DNA of 64,000 nt, taken from Helianthus annuus (lineage: Eukaryota; Streptophyta; Magnoliopsida; Asterales; Asteraceae). Each line of letters begins with the position of its first letter. Position 1 is the stretch's first letter. The notes beneath the pieces are model-generated. The model was not told where the DNA came from. It searched no databases and saw only the letters and a program-made list of their open reading frames with translations. Where the stretch lies: the NCBI RefSeq assembly GCF_002127325.2, contig NC_035448.2, forward strand, positions 11,299,408-11,363,407, in the 5' to 3' direction. Positions 1 to 9,317 of this stretch are shown in pieces. A program made the position numbers and the translations under genes.

Positions 1-197
1 CTTTTGAACATATTAGAACTTTATTTTTTGGTTTCTTTTTTTGGTTACTAGAGTGAGTATCGGTACCATAATAAGGCATAACAAATTAACAATACCAATT
101 GAATTCCTCTTTCCGTTGGTACATAAAATGTCGGTACCACACTAATTGAATTGATACCGATAGAAAACCTGTTGCGTAGCGCGGGTTATTCCTCTAG
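1..197 (+). mobile_element. 3' end of a Helitron-type element
   Basis: The stretch ends in an imperfect GC-rich hairpin (about 165-187, AACC paired with GGTT around TTGCGTAGCGC), a short spacer and CTAG at 194-197 followed by T. This is the usual Helitron 3' terminus. Several TCGGTACC-like words lie upstream. The 5' part is outside the window, so size and coding content are unknown. Confidence 0.5.
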
Positions 198-428
198 TTA
201 TAATTCTAATTTTGAGATGATGAAAATAGCAAGATGAAATTCACACGATCACATAAGTTGTCATATTATAATTGTGGTTGCTATATGATTATTCAAAACT
301 ACTTTTAACAGAAAGTACCACTTGTATAAACATATTAAACATTCCATAACGTTGCTAGTTCAAGCAAACAGCCATACACAACTTATTAAACATAAAACAT
401 AAAACATCCCATAACCGTTCAACGTTAA
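198..428. other. 3' flank of the F-box gene
   Basis: AT-rich sequence directly downstream of the stop codon of the minus-strand F-box gene. It presumably holds the 3' UTR and poly(A) site. No open frame or repeat is evident. Confidence 0.4.
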
Positions 429-1940
429 CTAAAGACCATTAGAGCCCGCAAAACCACCCAGATTACAGTCCGGTATAACGTTCCTGAGTCGTGTACCACG
501 ACCCTGTGGCAGACCAACGAGCCCACGAGGTCCAAGATTAGGAAAAAGATCGTAATCACCGCCTATTATTCTCGGGAAGCCCATACCCGACGGAGCAAAA
601 GGATGTCGTCTTCTTCCCATAATACTCGCAGCTGATCTCCCAGCAATCTTCCTTCTTTTATTAGCCTCCCAACTGTTAGCAAATCTAGTTTTAAAACCCG
701 TTCCACTGTTTAAACCCGCAACATTCCCAAACTGCTCGATGTACTTCTGTTTCCACAAATCGTCACTCGATGCCAGATACCTCAGTTCCGAGCAAACACA
801 GCTCACTTTTGCTATCTCCACGCCAGAAAGCGATTCAAGAATCTTGAGTTTAAGTTCGGTCGGTAGTTGCATAAAGCAAGGTGGAACTTGGAGACCCGCT
901 TTCTCACATAAGTCGATTAGTAGTGGTAACGAAATCCCGTCTTTTATTTTTCTCCAGAACTCAAAAACGTGTTTCTCCGGTTCGACGTTAGCGATCTCAT
1001 TGTTCTCCGCCATGGTTGCAACCACCGCCCCACAGTTTGCCCATACGACGTTCAAAAACGGTACCAGTTTGTCTTCGTCTATGAGCACCGAGTGCACCAT
1101 CGTTCCATTGACCAAAGACCCATAAACCTTGCAGTACTTTCCTAGGTTTTGAAACTTGATCTTGACCGTTTCGACGTTACCGCCAGGAACAATTATCTCG
1201 GGAAGAGTGTAGTGAACTGAAGCGAGATACCAGTTATCTTTGACACCGAAGTTATTACCATCTTTTAACATATTTGACACAGGATCGATCTCCACAAAGC
1301 CGGATTCTAACAAAACGGCATGAACTGCAACCCGCAAAAGCTTGCGATTAAGACCATCGGAATCACGTAATTCCTCTGTAAAAACTTTCCTGAGAAAACC
1401 AGGTACGGAAAACGACTTTCCGACCTCGTTAATAGCGCTACTCTCGCCGTCTTCTATTTCCATATATTCCGCTATCTCTTCTGCGTTGGAATTATCACCA
1501 GAATCAACTTTTTCAGAAGCAACGGTGTTTAACGTTTCATCTTGCTTACTGGAAGCGGGAATTACGGTTTGGGGATTTTGAGATTGTCGGACTTTTTCAG
1601 AAGCAACGGTGTTTAACGTTTCATCTTGCTTACTGGAAGCAGGAATTACGGTTTGGGGATTTTGAGATTGTCGGGATACGGGTGCTGTGGAAAATCCGTT
1701 AGGGTTTGTGGTGAAGTAGACGAGATCACCGGATGTGATCCCGATTGATTGAATGGATTCTTGTGAAGATTCGGTTGTAAGTTGGTCTTTTCGATTTAGA
1801 GAAAAATGTATGGTAGACGACGTTGAAGCAGAGGGAAGTTTCTGGGACACGAGTTCTCGAAGTTGTTGTAGACTGCAAGGATTAGGGGTTTCTATTTTTA
1901 GGGTTTCTTTGGTTTCAACGGATCTGAGTCGCAACTTCAT
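429..1940 (-). CDS. F-box protein of the FBXO7/SKIP22 type (Ubl, FP domain, F-box)
   Basis: Single coding exon of 503 residues. Residues 1-80 form a ubiquitin-like domain (MKLRLRSVETKETL...). Residues about 170-330 resemble the FP domain shared by FBXO7 and the proteasome regulator PI31. Residues about 353-405 are an F-box (LPTELKLKILESL...LWKQKY). The Arg/Gly/Pro-rich C terminus (GRRRHPFAPSGMG, FPNLGPRG) resembles the proline-rich tail of FBXO7/PI31. The family acts as substrate adaptor of SCF ubiquitin ligases through SKP1 and may contact the proteasome. The frame stays open for 30 more codons upstream to 2030, giving a hydrophobic N terminus, but a good acceptor (TTTTTGCAG, AG at 1956-1955) lies just before the ATG at 1940. 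I therefore start at 1940, where the Ubl begins, and read the upstream codons as intron. A 28-residue stretch is duplicated at residues 90-145. No coding damage is visible. Confidence 0.88.
   Translation of the reverse strand: MKLRLRSVETKETLKIETPNPCSLQQLRELVSQKLPSASTSSTIHFSLNRKDQLTTESSQESIQSIGITSGDLVYFTTNPNGFSTAPVSRQSQNPQTVIPASSKQDETLNTVASEKVRQSQNPQTVIPASSKQDETLNTVASEKVDSGDNSNAEEIAEYMEIEDGESSAINEVGKSFSVPGFLRKVFTEELRDSDGLNRKLLRVAVHAVLLESGFVEIDPVSNMLKDGNNFGVKDNWYLASVHYTLPEIIVPGGNVETVKIKFQNLGKYCKVYGSLVNGTMVHSVLIDEDKLVPFLNVVWANCGAVVATMAENNEIANVEPEKHVFEFWRKIKDGISLPLLIDLCEKAGLQVPPCFMQLPTELKLKILESLSGVEIAKVSCVCSELRYLASSDDLWKQKYIEQFGNVAGLNSGTGFKTRFANSWEANKRRKIAGRSAASIMGRRRHPFAPSGMGFPRIIGGDYDLFPNLGPRGLVGLPQGRGTRLRNVIPDCNLGGFAGSNGL
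1508..1675 (-). repeat. 84-bp in-frame tandem duplication inside the F-box gene
   Basis: Two adjacent 84-bp copies (1508-1591 and 1592-1675) differ at one position that I can see (GCGGGA against GCAGGA). They encode two nearly identical 28-residue units beginning RQSQNPQTVIPASSK in the linker between the Ubl and FP domains. The near identity implies a recent duplication, and the length keeps the frame. Confidence 0.92.
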
Positions 1941-1954
1941 GATTTTATTGTAAT

Positions 1955-3189
1955 CTGCAAAAAGTAAAAACACAAATAAGAAAAGAAATAAACATATTTC
2001 AAAACTGTAAAGTGAATGGAGTTTCTTCAATTAAATCAAGAACCGGATGGGATTATAACAGCAACGTCGTTTCATAATTCATACCATTGAAAATAGAATA
2101 TAACTAACCATCTGGTTATACCTAAAATAGCAAAACCGGAAACAAAAAAAAAAAAAGCAAACTTCTTGATCTTAATAATCAATGAAAAACTGAAAAGGAA
2201 CTTATATAGCATGTTTGATTCTGATGTTTTCAATTCTCTTCTAGTATGCACACATATAACTCGAACATGAAACGCGTCGCGCGATTATGTATCTTCCAAT
2301 CTTATGCAGCCACCAATCTTCAATACATAAAGTAAGCAATTTTCCATAAAGTTTGAAGTCAAATACTATGCAGTTATAGCGGTCCAAAATCGAATAGCGG
2401 TCAAGGTCCGCTATATGATATATAGGTTATAGCGGTGGTATAGATGTGATATAGCGGCAAATTTATACCATGCATAAAATATATATATATATATAAATAT
2501 ATCTTTGAAAAATATTAATAGTAATATCAAAAATTCAAATTCATAGTAATATCATTCCATAATCAAAAACATGTTGCAAATCTAACCTAATTTAAGAATT
2601 AACACAATCAAACACCTACCTGCGTTACTGTGTTGCCTCATTCTATTGCGTTACTGCTATAACCGCTATATCGGTTTCCAAATAGCGGTATTTAGCGCCG
2701 CTAATAGCGGAACCGCTATAGGCCACCGCTATTTAGACCGCTACACACCCTGAGGTCCGCTAACCGCAATAGCACCGCTATTGACTGATATGGTGAAACT
2801 TATAAATTCTAAATATTGATATTACAGTAAAAAATTAAAGATCATACTGAAGTGTAATTAATTAATTTACACACAAAAAGCTAAAATGATATGTTGTAAA
2901 CTCCAGAACCAAAATTAGGGCACTGATTAACTAAAAGCACAGGTAAATTTCCCAAATCAATACAGTTCCAAACAGAACCCTAGATCCTGAGCAAACCTGG
3001 ATGTCTATTACGACTACTAAATTACAGGTTCTGATGTCTCTATATCTGAATCATGATGATGTTTCTAAATGCTAATATTGGTTTTGGTTATGTAGCATAA
3101 TCCAGCAGTTAATTGTCCATTTCAAATGATGAAATACATCAGAACAAACCTGAAAATGATTCAATTAAAGAAAAAAATGATAGACTCAC
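1955..3189 (-). other. Probable 5'UTR intron of the FBXO7-like gene
   Basis: On the minus strand a consensus donor GTGAGT lies at 3189-3184 and an acceptor TTTTTGCAG at 1963-1955, 14 nt before the ATG. The non-coding first exon would end at 3190 (sequence GCCGATAACA before the donor). Intermediate UTR exons cannot be excluded. The interval holds the inverted-repeat element at 2371-2783 and no coding frame. Confidence 0.5.
2371..2783. mobile_element. Foldback or hAT-like MITE built of TAGCGGT repeats
   Basis: The left arm (2375-2460) repeats ATAGCGGTCC and TAGCGGTC words. The right arm (2650-2783) carries the complementary ACCGCTAT words about ten times, around an AT-rich centre. The arms are imperfect inverted repeats. 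Borders are approximate because I could not find a convincing TSD. It sits in the inferred 5'UTR intron of the F-box gene. Confidence 0.5.
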
Positions 3190-3625
3190 TGTTATCGGCG
3201 ACGAATGGAGGATATCGAACGGACGAGCGTCGGAGAATACTTGAGAAGGCAATCCAACTTCACCCACAAGTTAATAAAATTATATTCTCATAACATAGTC
3301 GGTCCCTATAACATAGTCCATCTCGTTTGGGCTTTTGCCAGGTTAAGGTTAGTCAAAGGTTTTATTTTTCGTCATTTACTCTGTGTTCCCGAGTTTCATT
3401 AATTAAATGAAAGAAAAGAAAAGATTTGGAAGGAAATAATTTTTAGTTGTGTTCCAGAGTTTCATTAAAAGAAAGAAAAGAAGAGAAAATAAGAGATTTT
3501 TTTGGTAAAATTAATCTTTCCAAATTGGAAAGAAACGGAGAGAAAGAAAAGAAAAGGAGGGAATCCTTTCTTTTCTCTCTTTTAACTTAACTCGGGAACA
3601 CATTGTTACAAAGGTTTCACAGTTG

Positions 3626-3805
3626 TCATTTTAGGTCTACTGAGTTAACTTCATCTATTTTTTCTGTTAATAAGAACAGCAATTCGGTCATTTTATATGT
3701 AATTCTGTTGACTAGAAGAGCAATTCGGTCATATAAAATGACAGAATTGCCCTTCTCGTTAACAGAAAAAATGGATGAACTTAACACATGGACTAAAATG
3801 GCATT
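3626..3805. repeat. Near-palindromic foldback repeat
   Basis: About 75 bp at 3626-3700 are repeated inverted at 3727-3805. The best matching part spans GTTAACTTCATC... at 3645-3700 and its complement at 3727-3786, with a spacer of about 25 bp. The symmetry also explains the open frames seen on both strands here. Probably a small MITE. TSD not resolved. Confidence 0.7.
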
Positions 3806-3955
3806 TAACTCTTTATTTGATCTTTTATAACAGGTCACAAAACCCTCTAAAATCTTATACTTGATGTCTCGGAAATTTGATTAGTATCAGTTTGGTTTGT
3901 TACGGTATTTCAACTATTTAAATTTGCGATATGAGATATTGATATGTGTTTTACA

Positions 3956-4555
3956 TGTTAGATATTTTAGTGTAATCGGGATTGACTTGGTGATCAAAGC
4001 GAATAATAATACACATCAAGCAAGTTAGGAGTTGCGGGAGTGCACGCTTGTTTGAGTTATTATTATTCGAGGTGTACGGGCGGAGCCCGTACTCTACGGG
4101 GGTTCCAAGGGGGCAGCGCCCCCTTGGCGGGGGTCCGGGGGCAGCGCCCCTGGGAGCAGGGTCCAAGGGGCCCTGGCTGGGGTCGAGCTGCCAGGTCAGC
4201 TTGGAAAAATTTTATTTTAGTTAAATTGCTTTATAGAAAATGCCTTAGAAAATAAAATTTATGAAAATTTATGATAAATTTTCAGACAAAATTTCAAGGC
4301 AGTTTTTTATGCAATTTACTAAAATTCGAAAATAACTGCCTGGGGCAGTTATCTGCAAGAAAACCCTAAATTCGTTTCTGAGTTTTTGGTCATATTCTCT
4401 GGTTCGTCAATTTCACTCAAAAACACATACTCAGGTTCAATTCTCGAAATCAGAGTTGTATCCGATTAAATTATTCGGGTGAACCACCGAAATAATTTGA
4501 TCTGAGAATGATTACACGCCTCTCTGATCGTCCGATTTTCGAAAATTCCCCAACA
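3956..4555. mobile_element. Solo LTR, 600 bp, TSD TTACA
   Basis: It begins TGTTAGATATT, ends CCCCAACA, and is flanked on both sides by TTACA (3951-3955 and 4556-4560), as expected for an LTR-retrotransposon insertion. No internal region or second LTR is adjacent, so it is a solo LTR left by recombination. A very GC-rich stretch at 4077-4196 contains repeated GGGCAGCGCCCC-like palindromes and then turns sharply AT-rich. The superfamily is uncertain, possibly Copia. Confidence 0.85.
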
Positions 4556-4565
4556 TTACATTCAA

Positions 4566-4912
4566 AATTAGGGTGAGCATAAATCGGTTTTGACCCAAAT
4601 AACCATACATGTTGATTAAAATGATTAATGGATGTCCATAACCAATTGGTTATAGATTTTAGTTAATCGGTTTTGAAGGTTATAACAGATCGTTTATGGG
4701 CCTAACTAAAAATAGCTAAAACATAATATATTTGGGCATTATTTAGGTCTCAATGTTTATGTTTGAATTTTTTGACCATGAAAATTGTGAGTGGAAACAA
4801 AACTTTTGGAGTGACTAGTGGGTCAATGGTGGCAGATTAAAGGACATATTTTCCCTTGCGTATGCTTGTATGATATGTAAAACCGTCAAAATTAAACCAT
4901 GAACACCCCTAC
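4566..4912. repeat. hAT-like MITE remnant
   Basis: The interval starts TAGGGTGAGCAT and ends ATGAACACCCCTA, roughly inverted ends of the TAGGGGTGTTCA type also seen at 42879-43697. The interior repeats AACCAATTGGTTAT and TTAATCGGTT words. No 8-bp TSD could be matched, so borders are approximate. From 4913 to 5230 I see only low-complexity C-rich and AT-rich sequence and no gene. Confidence 0.4.
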
Positions 4913-5230
4913 CATCATCGGTGATTCCCCCTTTCTTCATACATCGCAACACACCTCCAAATTCCAGTTCCACCATCGTTTCCGACCACAACACCCCCTC
5001 CACATCTACGCTTTCGTCACAATCTACAATACCTAAATCTAAGATATCAAACACCATTACTTATTCCGGATATTCAAATAAGAAGCAAAGTTTTTTATAC
5101 CAATTTGACGCCGAGATTGACGAATAATACATGGGATACATTCAGTCTAACCCTTTTCAAACATAATTTCAAACTTCTACATCAGTGCATCATATACTCT
5201 CTATAATTCATTTTTAATAAAAGAGTGAAA

Positions 5231-5310
5231 TTAGAGCCCATAACTCCACATCCATATTAGATGTGTTAACTTAGAGACCATAACTCCACATCCGTATTAG
5301 ATGTGTTAAC
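5231..5310. repeat. Two tandem 40-bp units
   Basis: Units 5231-5270 and 5271-5310 share TAACTCCACATCC and ATTAGATGTGTTAAC with about two differences; a third partial copy starts at 5311. Confidence 0.85.
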
Positions 5311-5416
5311 TTAGAGCCAACAGCCAAAAAAGTCCAAAGACTACCAACTTCTTTTTTTTTTTTTCAGAAAAACAAGTAGCAATACAAAAACTCTAGGTTA
5401 TCATCATAAATGCAAT

Positions 5417-5548
5417 CACCACTTTGGTGGGTGGTAGAGGTTTTGTGTCTTTTGGAGAGTGACCAGGATTCAATTCCTGGCATTAGGTAAAATTTGGTGA
5501 AATTTAGAAGTAGTATTATGTAACCTTTGCCGTCCAAAAAAAAAATCT
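5417..5548 (+). mobile_element. tRNA-derived SINE
   Basis: A box A-like region (GGTGGGTGGTAGAGG), a box B-like word (GGATTCAATTCC) and a 3' end TTTGCCGTCC plus an A run give the layout of a plant tRNA-derived SINE. The words ATCATAAAT near 5402 and after the A run may be the TSD. Confidence 0.55.
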
Positions 5549-5612
5549 ATCATAAATCATTAAATCTCAACATGAATTATGAAGAAAGTTAGGTGATCTA
5601 AAGGACTTTGAA

Positions 5613-5729
5613 CCAATGGGGTGGTGGTCCATTGGCAAAGGCAAAGCCTTTAAACACTTTAGGAGGGGGAGGTCTTGGGTTCAAGTCCCACATATAGCAG
5701 GGAATAAAAGAAATTTGCCGTTCAAAAAA
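5613..5729 (+). mobile_element. tRNA-derived SINE with 17-bp TSD
   Basis: Box A-like TGGTCCATTGGCA and box B GGGTTCAAGTCCC are followed by a tail TTTGCCGTTC plus an A run. Flanking copies of ATCTAAAGGACTTTGAA (5596-5612) and the same word with one change (5730-5746) form the TSD. The element lies just 3' of the F-box/FBD gene. Confidence 0.8.
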
Positions 5730-5753
5730 ATCTAAAGGTCTTTGAAGCAACTC

Positions 5754-7842
5754 TCACTTGACGGTTATTACTACCGGTGACACACGTGGGGCCTGTAAGA
5801 GAGTTTTTAACATCTCCGACTCTTGATTCGGATCAACCACACTTTGTATGCTCACCTTCTTCAGCTTAGGTGACCTAACCAAAATAAACTTTACAAACTC
5901 CATCTCAGGCTTCAAGTTATTGAAACCTTCAATTTCCAATTCACTCAGATGCTCCAACCAAACATCCGAATACTCTTTCCATACAACCGAGTATTTCTTA
6001 TAACCACTAACATCCCAATCAATCTACAAAAGGGTTCGTCATTTTCGTGTCAGTGTATTTTGGCATGAGAATCAAAATAAACAGAATATGAGATATAATT
6101 ATTTCATTTACCTCTAGCTTAATTTTCTCTAAGTTTGGAGAACATTTGACCAATACAAGAAGAAAAGTTAGTCCATAGCCCTGAAGAAAACATATTTCTT
6201 CGAAACAAAGTTCTTTGAGGTGAATTAGCGAGGTTGGAAGCTCTTGTGGGACCGCGTCTAGTACAAGCCACTTGAACCATACACCAAAATAAAGATTAAG
6301 AACCAAAATTCAAAACGTTTCTTTCCATTATATACAATGTGGAATGGTGGATAAATGTTACCCGAGAGAGATGACGCCAAGTTGTTAGATGTTCAATCAC
6401 AGGTAAACACTTGAATAGCTCATTAATGGTGCATTTATCATCAAAATCTTGACCTAAAAGCTGCAGCACGTTACAATTTTCAGATAAGTTTCGAATGTTC
6501 CTGACATGAGAACTAGACCTGTGTTCATGAACTGTTCGTGAACTTGTTCAGCGGGAAATTTCATTTATGTTTGTTTATTTAATTTAATAAACGAACGAAC
6601 ATGAACACATTTTTTTGTTCATTTAATTAAACGAACGAACATGAACAAATTGTTCGTTCATTTATGTTCGGGAATGACCGTTTATGTTCATTCATTTATG
6701 TTCTTTTATTTACATTTATTTATGTTCGTTTCAATTTAAATACAAGAGTAGTTATATTTATATGAATATTAAACATTAAAGGAACTTTCTAACAACTTAT
6801 ATAAATATAACTAATTGGTAATGTGGCTTTCTAATAATAAAAAGGGGCCTTGCAATGGAATTTATCGTAATTAATCACTAATTCATATAAAAAATTTACT
6901 TTCTGTTCATTTATGTTTGTTCAGTTATGTTCATTTGTGTTGTTAAAATATGTTCGTTTAAGTTTGTTTGTTTATGTTCGTTTACGTTCATGAACTGTTT
7001 GTTTAGGTTTTAAACGAACGAACACAAACATCCCCATTTTTAATAAACGATCATGAACAAAAAAATGTGTTCGATTATATATTCGTGTTCATGTTCATAT
7101 TCGGTTAAAGTTAAATGAACGAACACGAACAATCGAACATGTTCGGTTCATTTACAAGCCTATGAGAACACTTAATAAAGTGGGAACTTACCAGACCGAA
7201 GCTCTTAAGTGATGGACAATTAGATAAAAGATGTAGAAGAGTTTGTGCAGGGATCGATACATTCCACAAGTATAAGATTTGAAGGCTACCAAATACACTG
7301 AATATTGGTGGATGATCAAGTTCAAAATAACTTAGATTCAGCTCAGTTAAGTTATGCATCGAGAAGACAGATGTGGGTAAATTATACCAACTAGAATGCC
7401 AATCCGATCCTATAAGTGTTAGTTTCTTGACAGTATGGTTCCTCGACAAATTAAGTATTATTTGATCAAATTCCAAATAGTCGTAGTGGTTACCCATGGA
7501 AAGTGTGAGCTCCTGTATTGGAATCTGGCGTTGTAGCATAACTTCGTGTAAATCGTGATAAAGTTTAAACCTCGTATCCGAGTTTTTCTTTGCACCTTCT
7601 ATGTTAGAAGCTCGCTTGGAAACAGACCGTTGCTTCTTTTTAATCTTTCTTTTAGACACAAAAAACATGAGGTTAGGGATTTTGGTCCACTTGTACCTCC
7701 ATTCCCGTGAGAGAATACTTGTCCTTGCTGCCTCTTCGGTTGGTAAAAGACCTAGGATGGTTTCTAATACAGGTTGCGGAAGTGTGCTGATTCTATCCAA
7801 AGACAATCGTTCAGCTTCGCACGGCAGATGTTTAGTTTGCAT
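5754..7842 (-). CDS. F-box/LRR/FBD-domain protein, four exons
   Basis: Exons on the minus strand are 7842-7192, 6460-6362, 6270-6112 and 6023-5754. All introns are phase 0 with GT/AG ends, and the exons join into one frame of about 392 residues. Residues about 10-55 are an F-box (LSLDRISTLPQPVLETIL...). Leucine-rich repeats follow (LTELNLSYFEL, LLSNCPSLKSFGL), then the family signature LDAVPQELPTSLIHL. The last exon is an FBD domain (LSELEIEGFN, FILVRSPKLKKVSI). Such proteins are presumed SCF ubiquitin-ligase receptors; targets are unknown. The frame extends upstream of the ATG at 7842 to an acceptor-like TTTTTGCAG near 7873, so a 5'UTR intron is possible. Intron 1 contains a 648-bp hAT-like element; without it the intron would be 75 nt. 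No coding lesion is visible, so the gene may be functional if the enlarged intron is still spliced. Confidence 0.85.
6514..7161. mobile_element. Non-autonomous hAT-type element in intron 1 of the F-box/FBD gene, TSD ATGAGAAC
   Basis: An exact 8-bp duplication ATGAGAAC flanks it (6506-6513 and 7162-7169). The ends TAGACCTGTGTTCA and TGAACCGAACATG...AAGCCT are imperfect inverted repeats. The interior is made of many GAACGAACATGAAC and TTTATGTTCGTT words. It has no coding capacity. It lies between the donor at 7191 and the acceptor at 6461. Confidence 0.85.
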
Positions 7843-9175
7843 CTTTGGTTTTCGTTTTGTTGGTTTGTTACTAACCAATGCTGCAAAAACTAGTTCCGAG
7901 TGAAAATCAACTAAAGATAACGTGATACTAAGCGTCTACGCCAAATACAACATTTGGATAATGCAGACCACAATAAGTCTGATAATTTGACGAGTCAAAG
8001 AAAAAGTCAACATATGGCTATGCTTCTTAATTAGGTTTTCTATCTGAAGCTAAACTGTTTTCTTATACTCATTGGATTATGGTTAACTTAGAAAGGGTCA
8101 AGGTCATATAATAAGTTTACTACCACACACAACAAAAAGAAACAAATAATATATAATAAAAGAATACCTCGTAATATGACATTGCAACAAATACAAAGTA
8201 CTCGAAAGGTGTTTACCTGCAAACGCAAAGGTGTTGGTCACTCTGACAACAAACGGACACGCGACGAGTTATAACCAAAAGCTGACCAGAAAACAATTAG
8301 AGTGTTAACATCAGATTAGCATAAGTGTTAACAAAGGCCAGATAACGCTAAATTTGTACATTAAAATAAACAGATGAGTTGACACATAGACTATAGGTTA
8401 AAATTGATCCGAATAAACAATCCCGAACCCAATGTAACTGGAGAAATTGCAACTTTATGAATTAGCGAAAGAGAAGGCTAACGACATCCCTTTGGTTATG
8501 TAGTCACATAACAGAATATCCACATTAGAAACCAATTATTTCCTGATTTTTTTTAAAAAGAGTCACAGTATAAAATGTTAATCAACTTGGAAAGCTGAAG
8601 AGGTCAAATACTAATATTTATTGTGTTGATTGTGTATGTCACTGTTTTGAAATAAATGATAAACTGTACATTCATCGCAAGTGATGATCAACACATAATG
8701 TAAAATACTAATAACTTTCAAAAACTAAAACATGATCTTATTACCTCGAAATGTTTAAAAAAAATATTGAAAGTTTTGACTATTTCCTCGTTTAAAAGAA
8801 GTACATGAATCCGATAAGAACTTAACTTTAGTACAAAGAGAAGTCTAAAAAGCATATAATGTAATAGACATTAATTTGGATAATCACGCCATTTGCGCTA
8901 AATGGTAGAAAATGTCTAATTAGTAGAAAGTTGAGGAAACCTTTTGGTTTGGGTGTGCGTGTTCGGGTGTACGTATGCAGGTGTCAATGTGGTTCAGATA
9001 GAAAGGGATTTCGGTCAGAAATTGGCTTGGGTGTACGTGTTCGGGTGTTGGTTTAGATAGAATGAGTTTAGGCCAGAATTGGCTATGGGTCAGAAAGGAT
9101 TCAGGTCATTATGGGTTGATGCCATAACTGGTCGACCCAAAGTTTATCCATGGTCATCACACTCCATCACCCATC
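7843..9175. other. Intergenic region upstream of the F-box/FBD gene
   Basis: It presumably holds the promoter and 5' UTR of the minus-strand gene. It is AT-rich and without a supportable gene. From 8935 to 9100 a phrase containing GTGTACGTGTTCGGGTGT and GGTCAGAAATTGGC occurs in two or three imperfect copies. Confidence 0.5.
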
Positions 9176-9187
9176 AAACTATCACAC

Positions 9188-9317
9188 CCCTTTTTTTTGA
9201 AAGGTGTGGATTACTCGCGAATGTCTGGAGGTCTAACATACGTTGTCTTACCCAGGTCCGCGCTAGAGAGCCCCCTCGCACAATAGATCCCTAATTTAAA
9301 ACCTCTCAATGAGAAAC
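9188..9317 (-). mobile_element. SINE, 3' part, interrupted by Tekay element A
   Basis: Minus-strand SINE whose A-rich tail reads as a T run at about 9191-9198. It continues at 28489-28596 on the other side of Tekay A. The TSD AAACTATCACAC is present at 9176-9187 and 28597-28608, so this was one SINE of about 238 bp before A inserted. Confidence 0.8.

Noticed and set aside
4815..5127. Overlapping frames on both strands
   Set aside because: No domain, Ser/Thr/Pro-rich on one strand only by composition; no splice or start context.
5613..5729. Possible tRNA gene (box A and box B)
   Set aside because: No cloverleaf; A tail and TSD show a SINE.
7162..7191. Removing the hAT element leaves an open frame straight through exon 1 into 6513 (VSSHFIKCSHVRN), suggesting an exonic insertion
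   Set aside because: The consensus donor GTAAGT at 7191 and acceptor CTGCAG at 6461 give a 75-nt intron and an in-frame join (FGL to LLGQDF) that fits the family better.
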